Shown in pieces: positions 1 to 8,275 of a DNA stretch of 64,000 nt. Position 1 is the first letter of the stretch, and the number at the start of each line of letters is the position of its first letter. The stretch lies in NCBI RefSeq assembly GCF_000235605.1, contig NC_016584.1:5395151-5459150 (forward strand), written 5' to 3'. Made by a program: the position numbers and the translations under genes. This DNA comes from Desulfosporosinus orientis DSM 765 (GTDB lineage: Bacteria; Bacillota; Desulfitobacteriia; Desulfitobacteriales; Desulfitobacteriaceae). The notes under the pieces were generated by a model. The model was given only the letters and a program-made list of their open reading frames with translations, did not search any database and was not told the DNA's origin.

Positions 1-54
1 TGCAAGGAATATCATTATATTCCTATTATTTTCATTTTTGGATAACCTTTTTAG

Positions 55-101
55 GCAAAAAAGAGGCCGCTGCTAAGGAATTAAGTTCCTTTGCAACGGC
101 C
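55..101 (-). terminator. Rho-independent terminator
   Basis: A long inverted repeat (arms GGCCGTTGC-AAGGAA and TTCCTT-GCAGCGGCC on the minus strand) is followed by a run of T. It lies downstream of the small ORF at 115-234 and should end the minus-strand transcript that includes rng. Confidence 0.8.
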
Positions 102-114
102 CCTTGGTTTATCT

Positions 115-234
115 TTATACAGTATGAGTAACAAGAAATACTACACCAATAACAACGATTGCCAAAAGAATTGCTCCAAGAATAATGTAGTAATTCTGTT
201 TCTTACGATTAAGCTTATGCCAAGGTAAAACCAC
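115..234 (-). CDS. Small single-pass membrane protein, hypothetical
   Basis: This is a 39-residue ORF. It starts at GTG with the ribosome binding site AAAGGGG nine bases upstream and stops just before a strong terminator. The product has a short basic N-terminus (PWHKLNRKKQNYY) and one hydrophobic helix at about residues 16-35 ending in THTV. The N-terminus is positive and there is no cleavage site, so it should be an integral membrane microprotein. I do not recognise the family. It is the last gene of the rng transcription unit, in the place where rplU is often found in related genomes. It is only supported by the binding site, the clean hydrophobic profile and the terminator, so it may not be real. 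Confidence 0.45.
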   Translation of the reverse strand: MVLPWHKLNRKKQNYYIILGAILLAIVVIGVVFLVTHTV

Positions 235-349
235 GAATAGCTGCCCCTTTCTGTAAAACGACTTGCATTGATACTATATTGCAGATTACGACAACTATCA
301 AGGTTTAGTCCTATAATTTTATTATCTCCTTTTGGTTTTAAGTAATTTC

Positions 350-1633
350 TTATACCCAGCCTGTCCCATCACAGTTAGGACAGGGGGATGTATAACGTAC
401 CGCCAAGGTCTGACCGACTTTTTTACGGGTCATCTCCACAAGCCCCAGCTGAGTCAGCCCTAAAACCTGGGATTTCGTCTTATCTCTGGAGCAGACTGTC
501 TCAAGCGCTTCAAGGACCTGTTTTTGGGCTTCTTCAGTTACCATATCAATAAAGTCGATAACGATGATCCCGCCCAGGTTTCTCAGTCTGAGCTGGCGGG
601 CGATTTCCTCCGCCGCCTCCAGGTTGGTATGAACCACCGTCTCCTCTAAAGAACGCTGGCCCACATATTTTCCCGTATTCACATCAATAACGATCAAAGC
701 CTCGGTCTGCTGGATGACCAGATAACCGCCGCTTTTCAGCCAAACTTTGGAACGCAGGCCCTTGCGGATTTCGGCGTCAACCCCGTACTTGGCGAAGAGA
801 TCTGCCCCGCTGATGACATAGATCTGTTTAGCTGCGGGATGCTCGATTTCCTGAAGGGCTTTACGCAGGATTTGGCTTATGTCGTCATTGTCAACGGTAA
901 TCTTCTCCACATCCTGGTCAATCCAGTCCCGGATCAGGCGGGAAACGAGATCCACATCCCTGTGCACGAGCCCCGGCACGGACACATGAGGAATTTTCGG
1001 TACTAAGCTCTGCCAAAAAGCCGCCAACCGGGCTATGTCCTGAGCTATTTCCTCCCCATCAATCCCTTCGGCCAGGGTGCGTACAATCACTCCCATGCCC
1101 TCCGGCTTGGAGGCCGCCGCCAAATTACGAAGCCTTTCCCGTTCATCATTGTCTTCAATCTTGCGGGATATCCCCACATAACTCACCTGAGGCAGCAGGA
1201 CGACATACCGTCCGGGAAGAGTTAAATTCACACTAATCCGAGCCCCCTTGGTGCCGACGGGTTCTTTAGTGATTTGTACCAGCAGCTCCTGGCGGGGTTT
1301 AAGGATATTCTCGATTCGCTCCTGAATCACCGGGGATGGTTTATCCTCCTCGTCATAGTTAGCCGGCAGGGCATCAGCCACGTATAAAAACCCGTTCTTC
1401 TCCAAGCCGATATCGACAAAGGCCGCCTGCATGCCGGGAAGAACATTTTCCACTCTGCCCCGGTAGATATTTCCCACCATATGGGACGAGTTCTCTTCTT
1501 CCTCAAACACTTCCATCAGCTGGCCCTGCTCAAAAACCGCAGCCCGGATCTTCTGGGACTGGCTTGACTTGCCCCAGTTCTGGCTTTGCAGCACGATTTC
1601 CTTGCGGCGTGGTTTAGGGGTTGGGATTGGCAT
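350..1633 (-). CDS. rng: Ribonuclease G/E family endoribonuclease
   Basis: This single-strand-specific endoribonuclease acts in rRNA and mRNA processing. About 427 residues. An S1-type RNA-binding domain lies at about residues 50-140 (NIYRGRVENVLPGMQAAFVDIG). The catalytic core carries the metal-binding aspartates in IDVNTGKYVG (Asp about 317) and VIDFIDM (Asp about 360). The protein ends with the zinc-link motif CPNCDGTG at its C-terminus, so it lacks the roughly 70-residue tail of E. coli RNase G; this is common in clostridial forms. The ATG start is chosen because AAGGAGG lies eight bases upstream; a GTG three codons earlier abuts that site. The gene closes the mre/min/spoIVF block. Confidence 0.93.
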   Translation of the reverse strand: MPIPTPKPRRKEIVLQSQNWGKSSQSQKIRAAVFEQGQLMEVFEEEENSSHMVGNIYRGRVENVLPGMQAAFVDIGLEKNGFLYVADALPANYDEEDKPSPVIQERIENILKPRQELLVQITKEPVGTKGARISVNLTLPGRYVVLLPQVSYVGISRKIEDNDERERLRNLAAASKPEGMGVIVRTLAEGIDGEEIAQDIARLAAFWQSLVPKIPHVSVPGLVHRDVDLVSRLIRDWIDQDVEKITVDNDDISQILRKALQEIEHPAAKQIYVISGADLFAKYGVDAEIRKGLRSKVWLKSGGYLVIQQTEALIVIDVNTGKYVGQRSLEETVVHTNLEAAEEIARQLRLRNLGGIIVIDFIDMVTEEAQKQVLEALETVCSRDKTKSQVLGLTQLGLVEMTRKKVGQTLAVRYTSPCPNCDGTGWV

Positions 1634-1703
1634 ACTTAACACCTCCTTGTGTTACAACGCTCATCTCATGATGTGCGTGGGCCAAACTAGGGCCTCCTGA
1701 GCC

Positions 1704-1930
1704 AGGGTCACGATTACACGGCGAGAAACCTATGCCTTCGCCGCAGCCAAACTCGGCTTTAATCCGCTTGCATCATGCAGGGCGGGAAACAGGGACGTTT
1801 CCCGCCGGCCATGCGACACGGAAGTCGCATTGGCCGAAACACAGTGTGTTTCGCCCTGCGCTTCCATAACGGATTAAAGCCCTAGTTTGGCGCGGCGAAG
1901 GCAGGGTTGAACAAGTGTAATCGTGACCCT
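1704..1930. repeat. Loaded E-family palindromic element
   Basis: This non-coding, GC-rich, nested inverted repeat fills the 330-bp gap between rng and its upstream gene. The outer arms (AGGGTCACGATTACAC at 1704-1719, complement ending at 1930) enclose further paired stems: GCCTTCGCCGC with GCGGCGAAGGC, then CGGCTTTAATCCG with CGGATTAAAGCC, then GCAGGGCG with CGCCCTGC. In the centre three hairpins abut: 1781-1806 (loop AGGGAC), 1807-1835 (stem ends GGCC, loop ACGGAA) and 1835-1853 (loop AGT). A short copy with only the outer shell lies at 20107-20166. Confidence 0.85.
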
Positions 1931-1969
1931 CCTCCCACTGAGGCCAACGGTTGGTCCAATGATTGGGCA

Positions 1970-2665
1970 TCACGCCATCTCCAAAGGCGACCTCTTCCCG
2001 CCCTCATAGCTGACATGAACCCCGGTCCGTATCACATGAAGCCCTTCTATATCTATGGGCAGATTCTCCAGCTCCCTGAGACTGGCCAGGACTTCTTCCG
2101 GGCGAACGCTTCCGGAGTTGCCCATCTCCACTTCTAAGTCAAAGATCACGTTATCCCCCTGGATTTTGCCTTCCAGCTGTTTAACCCAGGGTCTGATATC
2201 CTTATCCGTGGGTCCTCTCTTGGAATAACGGGAATAGGTTACATGATCCCGCTTCAGCCAAGCCTTCACCGCTTCCTCCAGCCGTTCTGCCTGGATAGGC
2301 AAAGCCATAGGTATACGGATGCGGTAGCTGGCGGCATTGAGCACCGCCATCAGGGATTTGGCTCCCTGGTCCAGTGCCCGGCCTTGCAGCAGGCGTATTC
2401 CCGGCGGTAATTGTTCCTGAAGCCGGGCTAATACTTCGCCGATGTCCGCGTCATCCCGCAGCTCCACATCCACGTACTCCCGCTCACCTTCCGTCCCCAC
2501 CGCTAAAGCAAAACCGAAGGAGATTTTAGGCCGGGGGTTAAACCCTTCCGAATAAGACATATGGATACCGGCTCTGCGAATTGCACGTTCAAAGACTCTG
2601 GTTAAGTCCAGGTGTGCGATATACCTGGCATCTTCAATTTTCGTATAGGCGATCCTCAGACGCAT
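1970..2665 (-). CDS. TIGR03936 family radical-SAM-associated protein (DUF2344)
   Basis: A protein of about 231 residues of the TIGR03936/DUF2344 family. It nearly always sits beside, or is fused to, a TIGR03960 radical-SAM protein, as here. The conserved opening RIAYTKIEDARYIAHLD and the SEGFNPRPKISF segment identify it. Its biochemical role is unknown; the neighbourhood with RNase G suggests a link to RNA or ribosome metabolism, which is an inference. Two starts are possible: a GTG overlapping the upstream stop codon (2674) and an ATG at 2665. The ATG is preferred because GGGTGA lies at a better distance. It is translationally coupled to the upstream gene. Confidence 0.88.
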   Translation of the reverse strand: MRLRIAYTKIEDARYIAHLDLTRVFERAIRRAGIHMSYSEGFNPRPKISFGFALAVGTEGEREYVDVELRDDADIGEVLARLQEQLPPGIRLLQGRALDQGAKSLMAVLNAASYRIRIPMALPIQAERLEEAVKAWLKRDHVTYSRYSKRGPTDKDIRPWVKQLEGKIQGDNVIFDLEVEMGNSGSVRPEEVLASLRELENLPIDIEGLHVIRTGVHVSYEGGKRSPLEMA

Positions 2666-2670
2666 GGCAC

Positions 2671-4527
2671 TCACCCTTTCAACTCAATCTGAACCCCTCT
2701 GCCCGGGCAAACTCCGCACCCGGTACAATTTTCATAGCGACAGTCATAGGTCCGGGCTTCCTGTAAGGCCCGGTGATGTTCTTCGATAAGGAACTCTTTA
2801 GTGACACCGCTCTCCAGGTGTTCCCAGGGCAGGATGTCATCATAATCCATGGCCCGGTTGGCATAGAAGTGCGGGTCGATTCCCAACTCTTGGAACCCTT
2901 CCATCCAGACATCATACTGGAACTCTTCAGACCAGCCATCAAATTTACAGCCGTGTTTAACCGCCCATTCCAGGAGAGGAGCCAGTCTGCGGTCCCCCTT
3001 GGCAAAGACAGCTTCCAAATAACTGGTTGTCATATCATGGTAGTTATATTTAATACGGCGGTCCCGTAATTTCTCTCTCAGATGCTTCTGCTTCAGTTCC
3101 ACAGACGCTCCTGCTTCCTGGGGTTCCCATTGGAAAGGCGTGTGGCTCTTGGGAACAAAAACACTGGTGGAGACTGTCACGGTAATATTGCGGCGGCCCA
3201 GCTGGGTGCCCAGATTGGCAACCTTTTTGGCCAGATCCGCAATGCCGTCAATATCTTCCTGGGTTTCCGTGGGCAGACCGATCATAAAATAAAGCTTAAT
3301 GGTGGACCAGCCCTTCTTAAAGGCTGCTTCTGCCGCATCCAAGAGATTCTTCTCTTCTACCCCTTTGTTAATCACATTCCGCAAGCGCTGGGAACCGGCT
3401 TCCGGAGCAAAGGTTAAGCCGGATTTCCGGGCTTTCTGCACCGTCTCTGCCAGACCTACATCGAAGGAGTCCACCCGCAGGGAGGGCAAGGATACCCCTA
3501 CTCCCTCGCCGCTGTGTTTTTCCAAAATCTCCAGAATCACCGGCTGAATACAGGAGTAATCCCCGCTGGAGAGAGACGTCAGGGCGATTTGATCGTAACC
3601 CGTGGAACGCACCAGCTCCTCCGTCTGCTTGAGGAGGGTTTCCGGAGAACGTTCCCGAACCGGCCGGTAAATCATGCCCGCCTGGCAAAAGCGGCAGCCC
3701 CTGGAACAGCCCCGCATGACTTCCAGCATCATGCGGTCATGGACGATTTCCATATAGGGTACGATAGGCTTGGTAGGATAAAAAGCCTGGTCCATATCCG
3801 CCACCAGTCCCTTTTCCACCGCCTTAGGAACGCCTGCTTCAGCCTCGATCTTTTCTATGCGGCCATCGTCCTTATAGGTGACATGGTAGAATTCCGGCAC
3901 ATAAACCCCTTGAACCTGGGCAACTCTCTGCAAAAATTCCCGCCGGGAAACCGGGTTTTTCTTTTGCTCCCCGATAAGGCGCAAAACCTCGGGCAATTGT
4001 TCTTCACTCTCGCCGATGAGGAAAAAGTCGATAAAGCCCACCAGTGGTTCCGGATTATAGGCGCAGGGGCCTCCGGCAATAATCCAGGGGTCTTCCGGTC
4101 CCCGCTCATCTGTGCTCAGGGGGATTCCCGCCAGGTCCAGCATGTTGAGAATGTTGGTAAAACTCATTTCATATTGCAGGGTAAATCCCACCACATCAAA
4201 CGCTTTCAGGGGCTGGAAGGATTCCAGGGTATAAAGGGGGATTTCCCTCTTCCGCATTTCTTCTTCCATATCCACCCATGGGGCAAAAACCCTTTCACAA
4301 AGAAACTCCGGGTAGGAATTAACCAGATGATAAAGGATACGTGTTCCTAAGTGAGACATTCCCACTTCGTAAACATCAGGGAAAGCAAAGGCCATCTGAA
4401 CTTCCGTCTTGTCCCAATCTTTTTTGACCACGTTCCATTCGGATCCAATATATCTGCTGGGCTTTAGAACCTTAGGCAGAAAACGTTCGACCTGCCGGCG
4501 AATGTCCGCCGCAGAATAATTACTCAT
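2671..4527 (-). CDS. TIGR03960 family B12-binding-domain/radical SAM protein
   Basis: 618 residues. The N-terminal half resembles a degenerate cobalamin-binding domain (VQMAFAFPDVYEVGMSHLG, then VVGFTLQYE). The radical SAM core carries the cluster motif CSRGCRFC (Cys 274, 278, 281), followed by FAPEAGSQRLRNVINKG and YFMIGLPTE, typical of the family. The C-terminus has a further cysteine group, CRYENCTGCGVC, which may hold a second iron-sulphur cluster or zinc. The reaction is not known. The start ATG lies 13 bases after AAGGAGG, a rather long spacing, but the closer TTG is out of frame. It is coupled to the TIGR03936 gene, so the two probably act together. Confidence 0.92.
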   Translation of the reverse strand: MSNYSAADIRRQVERFLPKVLKPSRYIGSEWNVVKKDWDKTEVQMAFAFPDVYEVGMSHLGTRILYHLVNSYPEFLCERVFAPWVDMEEEMRKREIPLYTLESFQPLKAFDVVGFTLQYEMSFTNILNMLDLAGIPLSTDERGPEDPWIIAGGPCAYNPEPLVGFIDFFLIGESEEQLPEVLRLIGEQKKNPVSRREFLQRVAQVQGVYVPEFYHVTYKDDGRIEKIEAEAGVPKAVEKGLVADMDQAFYPTKPIVPYMEIVHDRMMLEVMRGCSRGCRFCQAGMIYRPVRERSPETLLKQTEELVRSTGYDQIALTSLSSGDYSCIQPVILEILEKHSGEGVGVSLPSLRVDSFDVGLAETVQKARKSGLTFAPEAGSQRLRNVINKGVEEKNLLDAAEAAFKKGWSTIKLYFMIGLPTETQEDIDGIADLAKKVANLGTQLGRRNITVTVSTSVFVPKSHTPFQWEPQEAGASVELKQKHLREKLRDRRIKYNYHDMTTSYLEAVFAKGDRRLAPLLEWAVKHGCKFDGWSEEFQYDVWMEGFQELGIDPHFYANRAMDYDDILPWEHLESGVTKEFLIEEHHRALQEARTYDCRYENCTGCGVCPGRGVQIELKG

Positions 4528-4633
4528 GTTGTCAACGAGGCCTCCTTGTATCTATATTGTGAACTTAAAGTATATCACATATAAGTTAAATTCCCAATAT
4601 TTGCAGGGATTATCCTCGAAGATTGTTAAGACA

Positions 4634-5518
4634 TCAGGGTTTGCACAGTTTCCCCACGGGAAAACGGATTCCCTCCCGCATCATCCCTTCCACAATATCC
4701 GTTTCCGTGAGGATTTTTTCCATTTCCGCCTTGTCGTTGGTCAGGCTGATCATGGCATAGCGGTCGGGGGTAAACTCCTCCACAATCCGCACCAGGGGTG
4801 TTTCCTCCTGAACCGTCAGCCAAAGGCTGCGCATCAGTCCCCGCTTCACTAATTCCTCCTTTTTGCGGGTGAGCTGTCTGAGAAAGGTAATACGGGCTGA
4901 GGAGATTTCCTTGCTGCCGGCGAACCAGAAAAACCCTCCTAAGATCAGAAAGAACAGCGGTCCCTCCGTAAACCTGCCCCCCACACCCAGAATAATGCCG
5001 TAAATGGCTAAGCCAATCCCTAAGGCTCTCCCTGCCCCGGCTAAAAACTTAGTCGTCCGCACAAAGCCAAAGGTTTCGGCAAAAAGGGCCCTCATCACCC
5101 GCCCCCCATCCAAGGGCAGGACAGGAATCAGGTTAAAAGCCGCCAGCCAAAGGTTATAGCGCACAAAATCAGCGGCCAGCTCAGCGGTCCAAATCCCGTT
5201 CCAGCGCAAAACCTGGGCCGCAAAGAGGAGGGCAATATTAAAGGCCGGACCAGCTAAGGCCATGAGACTCTCTTCGATTTTCCGGCCCTCAAAGAGGCCG
5301 TCACAGTAGGCTGCTCCTCCAAAGGGAAAGAGCTCGAGGCCTTCCACTTTAAAGCCGTAGCTTTTAGCTACTAACAAATGGGTCAGTTCATGGCCAACCA
5401 CTAAAGCAAAGATGAGAAGAGCCTGGGCGGCTAAACCCAGGACTCCGTACAGGAATAAGATGACAAGAAATGTGGGGTGGATGCGGATACTCACCCCGGA
5501 TATCTTGAAAAGCTCCAT
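4634..5518 (-). CDS. spoIVFB: M50 family membrane zinc metalloprotease, SpoIVFB-like
   Basis: 294 residues. A site-2-type intramembrane protease. The zinc motif HELTH is at residues 43-47 inside the second hydrophobic segment, and the third ligand is in NLIPVLPLDGGR (Asp 137). Four to six membrane segments fill residues 13-205; the remainder is a soluble tail without a clear CBS repeat. In spore formers SpoIVFB cleaves pro-sigma-K in the mother cell. The SpoIVFA-like gene directly upstream supports that assignment over a general M50 protease, though orthology is inferred from context. GGAAGGAG lies nine bases before the ATG. Confidence 0.85.
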   Translation of the reverse strand: MELFKISGVSIRIHPTFLVILFLYGVLGLAAQALLIFALVVGHELTHLLVAKSYGFKVEGLELFPFGGAAYCDGLFEGRKIEESLMALAGPAFNIALLFAAQVLRWNGIWTAELAADFVRYNLWLAAFNLIPVLPLDGGRVMRALFAETFGFVRTTKFLAGAGRALGIGLAIYGIILGVGGRFTEGPLFFLILGGFFWFAGSKEISSARITFLRQLTRKKEELVKRGLMRSLWLTVQEETPLVRIVEEFTPDRYAMISLTNDKAEMEKILTETDIVEGMMREGIRFPVGKLCKP

Positions 5519-5560
5519 TTACCCGCACTCCTTCCAAAATGAGCTCTCTGTTCAATTTCA

Positions 5561-6328
5561 TTAGTTCTTAGCTTCAGGCGGAATGAGATAGGGAATCGGG
5601 TTCAAGGGCTGGTTATTCTTGCGCAGTTCAAAATGCAGCCAGGGCTTCTTAAGAGGGGCTGACAGCCCCACCGTGCCAACGGTTTGTCCTCGCTCGATTC
5701 TCTGTCCCTTCTCAATTGGTATATCTCCCAGATTAGCCAGGACGGTGGTCCAGCCGTCCCCAAAATCGATTTTCACCAGTTTTCCCAGCTGAGGGTCTTC
5801 CCCTACGAATGTCACAACTCCTCTGGCAGGGGACACCACGGAAATTCCCAGGGCACTCCCCACATCCAGGCCCTGGTGAACGGAACCGTCACTTCCCACC
5901 TCTCCGAATCCGGCCATCACCGGCCCGGAAATAGGGGGCAAGAACTTGCCTCTCATGGCCAGATCCACGGCCACGCTCTCGTTAGAAACTCCGCCCAAAG
6001 ACAGGGCTTCCTTGGCCATACCATTAAGGGCCGTGTAATAATTCCCCGAATCCATGGCTCCCCGGTAGATGGCATGGACGGCCCTGGATACCGGGTCCGT
6101 ATTATTGGCACTGAAAAACACCATTAAGAATAACAGTGCCGCTAACAAGGTTCTCTTCTGTACTCCATTCCAATGATTGAATAAATTTCCCCAGCCTTTT
6201 TTCGCGGAGCTGCGATAGCGCCCCTGTGGGTTATATTTAGGAACGGACCGGCCCCGGCCTTGTTCTTTGCCGACTTCATGAATGGCCCGTTCCCATTCCC
6301 AGTCATCCCAGCGTTCAAAAGGATTCAT
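5561..6328 (-). CDS. M23/LytM-domain membrane protein, SpoIVFA-like
   Basis: About 255 residues: a basic cytoplasmic N-terminus, one membrane segment at about 59-74 (LLAALLFLMVFF), an extracytoplasmic linker and a LytM/M23 domain at about 135-245. The M23 motif HQGLDVG (His 151, Asp 155) is present, but the usual HxHFE motif reads WLHFE, so one zinc-ligand histidine is replaced by tryptophan and hydrolase activity is doubtful. SpoIVFA, the SpoIVFB regulator, has the same plan and place. The start is the internal ATG (MNPFERWDDW) with AGAAGGGGG seven bases ahead; the longer frame has no binding site. Confidence 0.8.
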   Translation of the reverse strand: MNPFERWDDWEWERAIHEVGKEQGRGRSVPKYNPQGRYRSSAKKGWGNLFNHWNGVQKRTLLAALLFLMVFFSANNTDPVSRAVHAIYRGAMDSGNYYTALNGMAKEALSLGGVSNESVAVDLAMRGKFLPPISGPVMAGFGEVGSDGSVHQGLDVGSALGISVVSPARGVVTFVGEDPQLGKLVKIDFGDGWTTVLANLGDIPIEKGQRIERGQTVGTVGLSAPLKKPWLHFELRKNNQPLNPIPYLIPPEAKN

Positions 6329-6434
6329 CCATTTTCCCCCTTCTCGAAGCCCCCTCAAAGATTGAATAAAGATAAACTATCGAACTTTGCTATAGCTCGT
6401 ACACCTCCATAAAGCCTATGAAAAAGGAAAAAAA

Positions 6435-6461
6435 AATAGAACTGTGCTATCAGTTCTATTT
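6435..6461 (-). terminator. Rho-independent terminator after rodA
   Basis: The arms AATAGAACT and AGTTCTATT on the minus strand are followed by nine T residues. It separates rodA from the SpoIVFA-like gene and implies a fresh promoter for the spoIVF pair. Confidence 0.8.
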
Positions 6462-6549
6462 ATGCAAGAATCCCAAAAGGAGAACCACTCTTCAATCTCT
6501 ACATCCTTAAAAATAACCCCAAAACCATTCAGAAGAAATTAAAGCCCCA

Positions 6550-6644
6550 AAGACAGGGCAGCTTCGTCCACAGGAGCGAACCCATTGCATGGAGAGGTGG
6601 TAAAAGCCCACAAGACGGCGCGGGGAAGCGAAGCTGCCCGACCC
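6550..6644 (-). repeat. R-family intergenic repeat, short copy (R-a)
   Basis: This is a 95-bp deletion form of the R element. It keeps both ends (GGGTCGGGCAGCTTCGC on the minus strand; CAGGGCAGCTTCG on the plus) and the CTCCATGCAATGGGTTCG stretch. It lacks the middle part with CAGCATTCCGAGG and CCAAACCTC. The ends are inverted copies of each other, so the whole is palindromic. It abuts the 3' end of rodA. Confidence 0.8.
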
Positions 6645-6650
6645 AAGCTG

Positions 6651-7811
6651 TTAAAACATCAACCGTCGGTGCCTCAAGTTCACACTCAACAAGAGTCCAA
6701 TGGCCGCCATGTTGGACCACATGGCGCTGCCCCCGGCACTGATCAGGGGAAGGGGAATTCCCGTCACCGGCATAATTCCCGAGGTCATTCCCACGTTAAC
6801 GAGGATATGGAAGGTAAACATGGAGACAACCCCTGCAGAGACGAGCATTCCGTACATATCCCGGGCCCGCAAAGCGATGTAAATGCTGCGCAGGAGAAAG
6901 ATCAGAAACAGGAAAAGCAGGGTGATGGTCCCGATAAAACCAAACTCCTCTCCAACCACGGAGAAAATAAAATCCGTATGGTGTTCCGGGAGAAAGTTCA
7001 GCTGGCCTTGGGTGCCCATGCGATAACCCTTTCCCCACAAGCCTCCCGAGCCGATGGCCCAAAGGGACTGGAGAATATGCCAGCCGTCCCCAGTCTGGTC
7101 GGCAGCCGGGTTCATGAAGATGACTAAGCGATTCAGCTGGTAGTCCTGCAAAGGCAGGGGGAGTCCCTGAGCCCACTGCAGCCAGCCAGGCAGGTTAGTG
7201 GAAAAGTGGAGCCAAAGGGCCACTCCAATAACGACCACCCCTCCCAATAAGAGGCCGCCAAATTTCCAGGGGTTGGCCCCGGCTACAAACATCATGCCTA
7301 CAAATATGGCGGCAAAAACCAGGGTGGTCCCCAGGTCAGGCTGTTTGAAAATTAAAAGCATGGGTACGAGGACAAATAAAAAGGGCGGGATAAAATCTCT
7401 GATATTATTAAGCCGCCCTTCTCGCTCCGTTAAAAAGTCGGCAAAGGTTATGATAATAAATATCTTGGCAAACTCTGAGGGCTGAATTCCAATAGTCGGG
7501 GTAAAGTATATCCAGCGGGTTGCCCCTTTGGCCGTATCCCCAAAGAAGATAACCGCCAAGAGCAGCAGCAAATTAAAGCCGTAAATCCACCAGCGGAAGT
7601 GCTGCCATTTCTGATAGTCGATAACCGCTATCACCACAGCAATCGCAATCCCGGTGATAATCCAGACCGTCTGGGTTTCCACATAGTGCATGGGATCGGA
7701 TTTTATAACATTAATAGAGGCTGTGCTCAAGATCACGAGACTCGCAGCTAACAATAAAAAGGTAAAGAGAATAAAAAGTAAATCCAGGTTTCTTAATGCT
7801 CGTCTATCCAC
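6651..7811 (-). CDS. rodA: SEDS peptidoglycan glycosyltransferase RodA
   Basis: 386 residues with about ten membrane segments. RodA polymerises lipid II into glycan strands together with a class B PBP during elongation. FtsW/RodA/SpoVE family marks are visible: GATRWIYFTPTIGIQPSEFAKI, then the large loop with SGGLWGKGYRMGTQGQLNFLPEHHTDFIFSVVGEE near residue 280, and GIPLPLISAGGSAMWSNMAAIG at the end. The neighbouring mreBCD and PBP2 genes favour RodA over FtsW or SpoVE. The GTG start follows AAGGGGA. A terminator lies between this gene and minE, so a separate promoter is likely. Confidence 0.93.
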   Translation of the reverse strand: MDRRALRNLDLLFILFTFLLLAASLVILSTASINVIKSDPMHYVETQTVWIITGIAIAVVIAVIDYQKWQHFRWWIYGFNLLLLLAVIFFGDTAKGATRWIYFTPTIGIQPSEFAKIFIIITFADFLTEREGRLNNIRDFIPPFLFVLVPMLLIFKQPDLGTTLVFAAIFVGMMFVAGANPWKFGGLLLGGVVVIGVALWLHFSTNLPGWLQWAQGLPLPLQDYQLNRLVIFMNPAADQTGDGWHILQSLWAIGSGGLWGKGYRMGTQGQLNFLPEHHTDFIFSVVGEEFGFIGTITLLFLFLIFLLRSIYIALRARDMYGMLVSAGVVSMFTFHILVNVGMTSGIMPVTGIPLPLISAGGSAMWSNMAAIGLLLSVNLRHRRLMF

Positions 7812-7888
7812 GTGATAAATCCCCTTAGCTTATTTGCTGTATACTTATTTGTTCATTATACCATAGAATATCCCCTTCTCCCAAAGGG

Positions 7889-7936
7889 AAAAGAGTTTAA
7901 AGCCCCGCTTCTAAAGCGGTCGCCTTAAACTCTTTT
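7889..7936 (-). terminator. Terminator between minE and rodA
   Basis: A stem of AAAGAGTTTAA paired with TTAAACTCTTTT encloses a smaller CGCTT/AAGCG hairpin. Runs of T on both sides allow it to act in either direction. Confidence 0.7.
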
Positions 7937-7967
7937 TATGTCTCTATTCAATTTTCTTCGTTCAATC

Positions 7968-8246
7968 TTACCCTTTGGCAGCGTAGTCCCGCTTCATTTT
8001 CACAACGGGAATGTTGGCCACTAAAGCTACTTCTCTTTCATCCTGACAGAGATTAAACTCCAGTGCGGCCTCGTCGATCTCCATGTAATTGGAGATCACA
8101 GTAACCAGATCTTCCCTCAATCTGTTGAGCATAGCAGGCGAAATGCTGGCGCGGTCGTGCACTAAGACGAGCCTTAGACGTTCTTTTGCCACTGTCTTGC
8201 TCGAGGCACTTTCCCTGCCTAGCATTTTGCTGATAAATTCTAACAA
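7968..8246 (-). CDS. minE: Cell division topological specificity factor MinE
   Basis: About 92 residues. MinE stimulates the MinD ATPase and drives Min oscillation. The N-terminal membrane-targeting and MinD-binding stretch (LEFISKMLGRE, then AKERLRLVLVHDRASISP) and the C-terminal topological domain (YMEIDEAALEF) are clear. The preferred start is the second TTG (protein MLEFISKML), eight bases after GGAGG; a TTG two codons earlier is too close to that site. Firmicutes with MinE rather than DivIVA alone are mostly clostridial, which fits the rest of the window. Confidence 0.93.
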   Translation of the reverse strand: MLEFISKMLGRESASSKTVAKERLRLVLVHDRASISPAMLNRLREDLVTVISNYMEIDEAALEFNLCQDEREVALVANIPVVKMKRDYAAKG

Positions 8247-8275
8247 GGACAATTCCTCCTCTCAGTACCGAACGG

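Noticed and set aside
1-349. rplU and an L21 leader downstream of rng
   Set aside because: No L21 sequence is found before the terminator at 55-101; if present it lies outside the window.
3514-4350. 278-codon ORF antisense to the TIGR03960 gene
   Set aside because: It is a shadow of the radical-SAM gene; no ribosome binding site and no recognisable domain.
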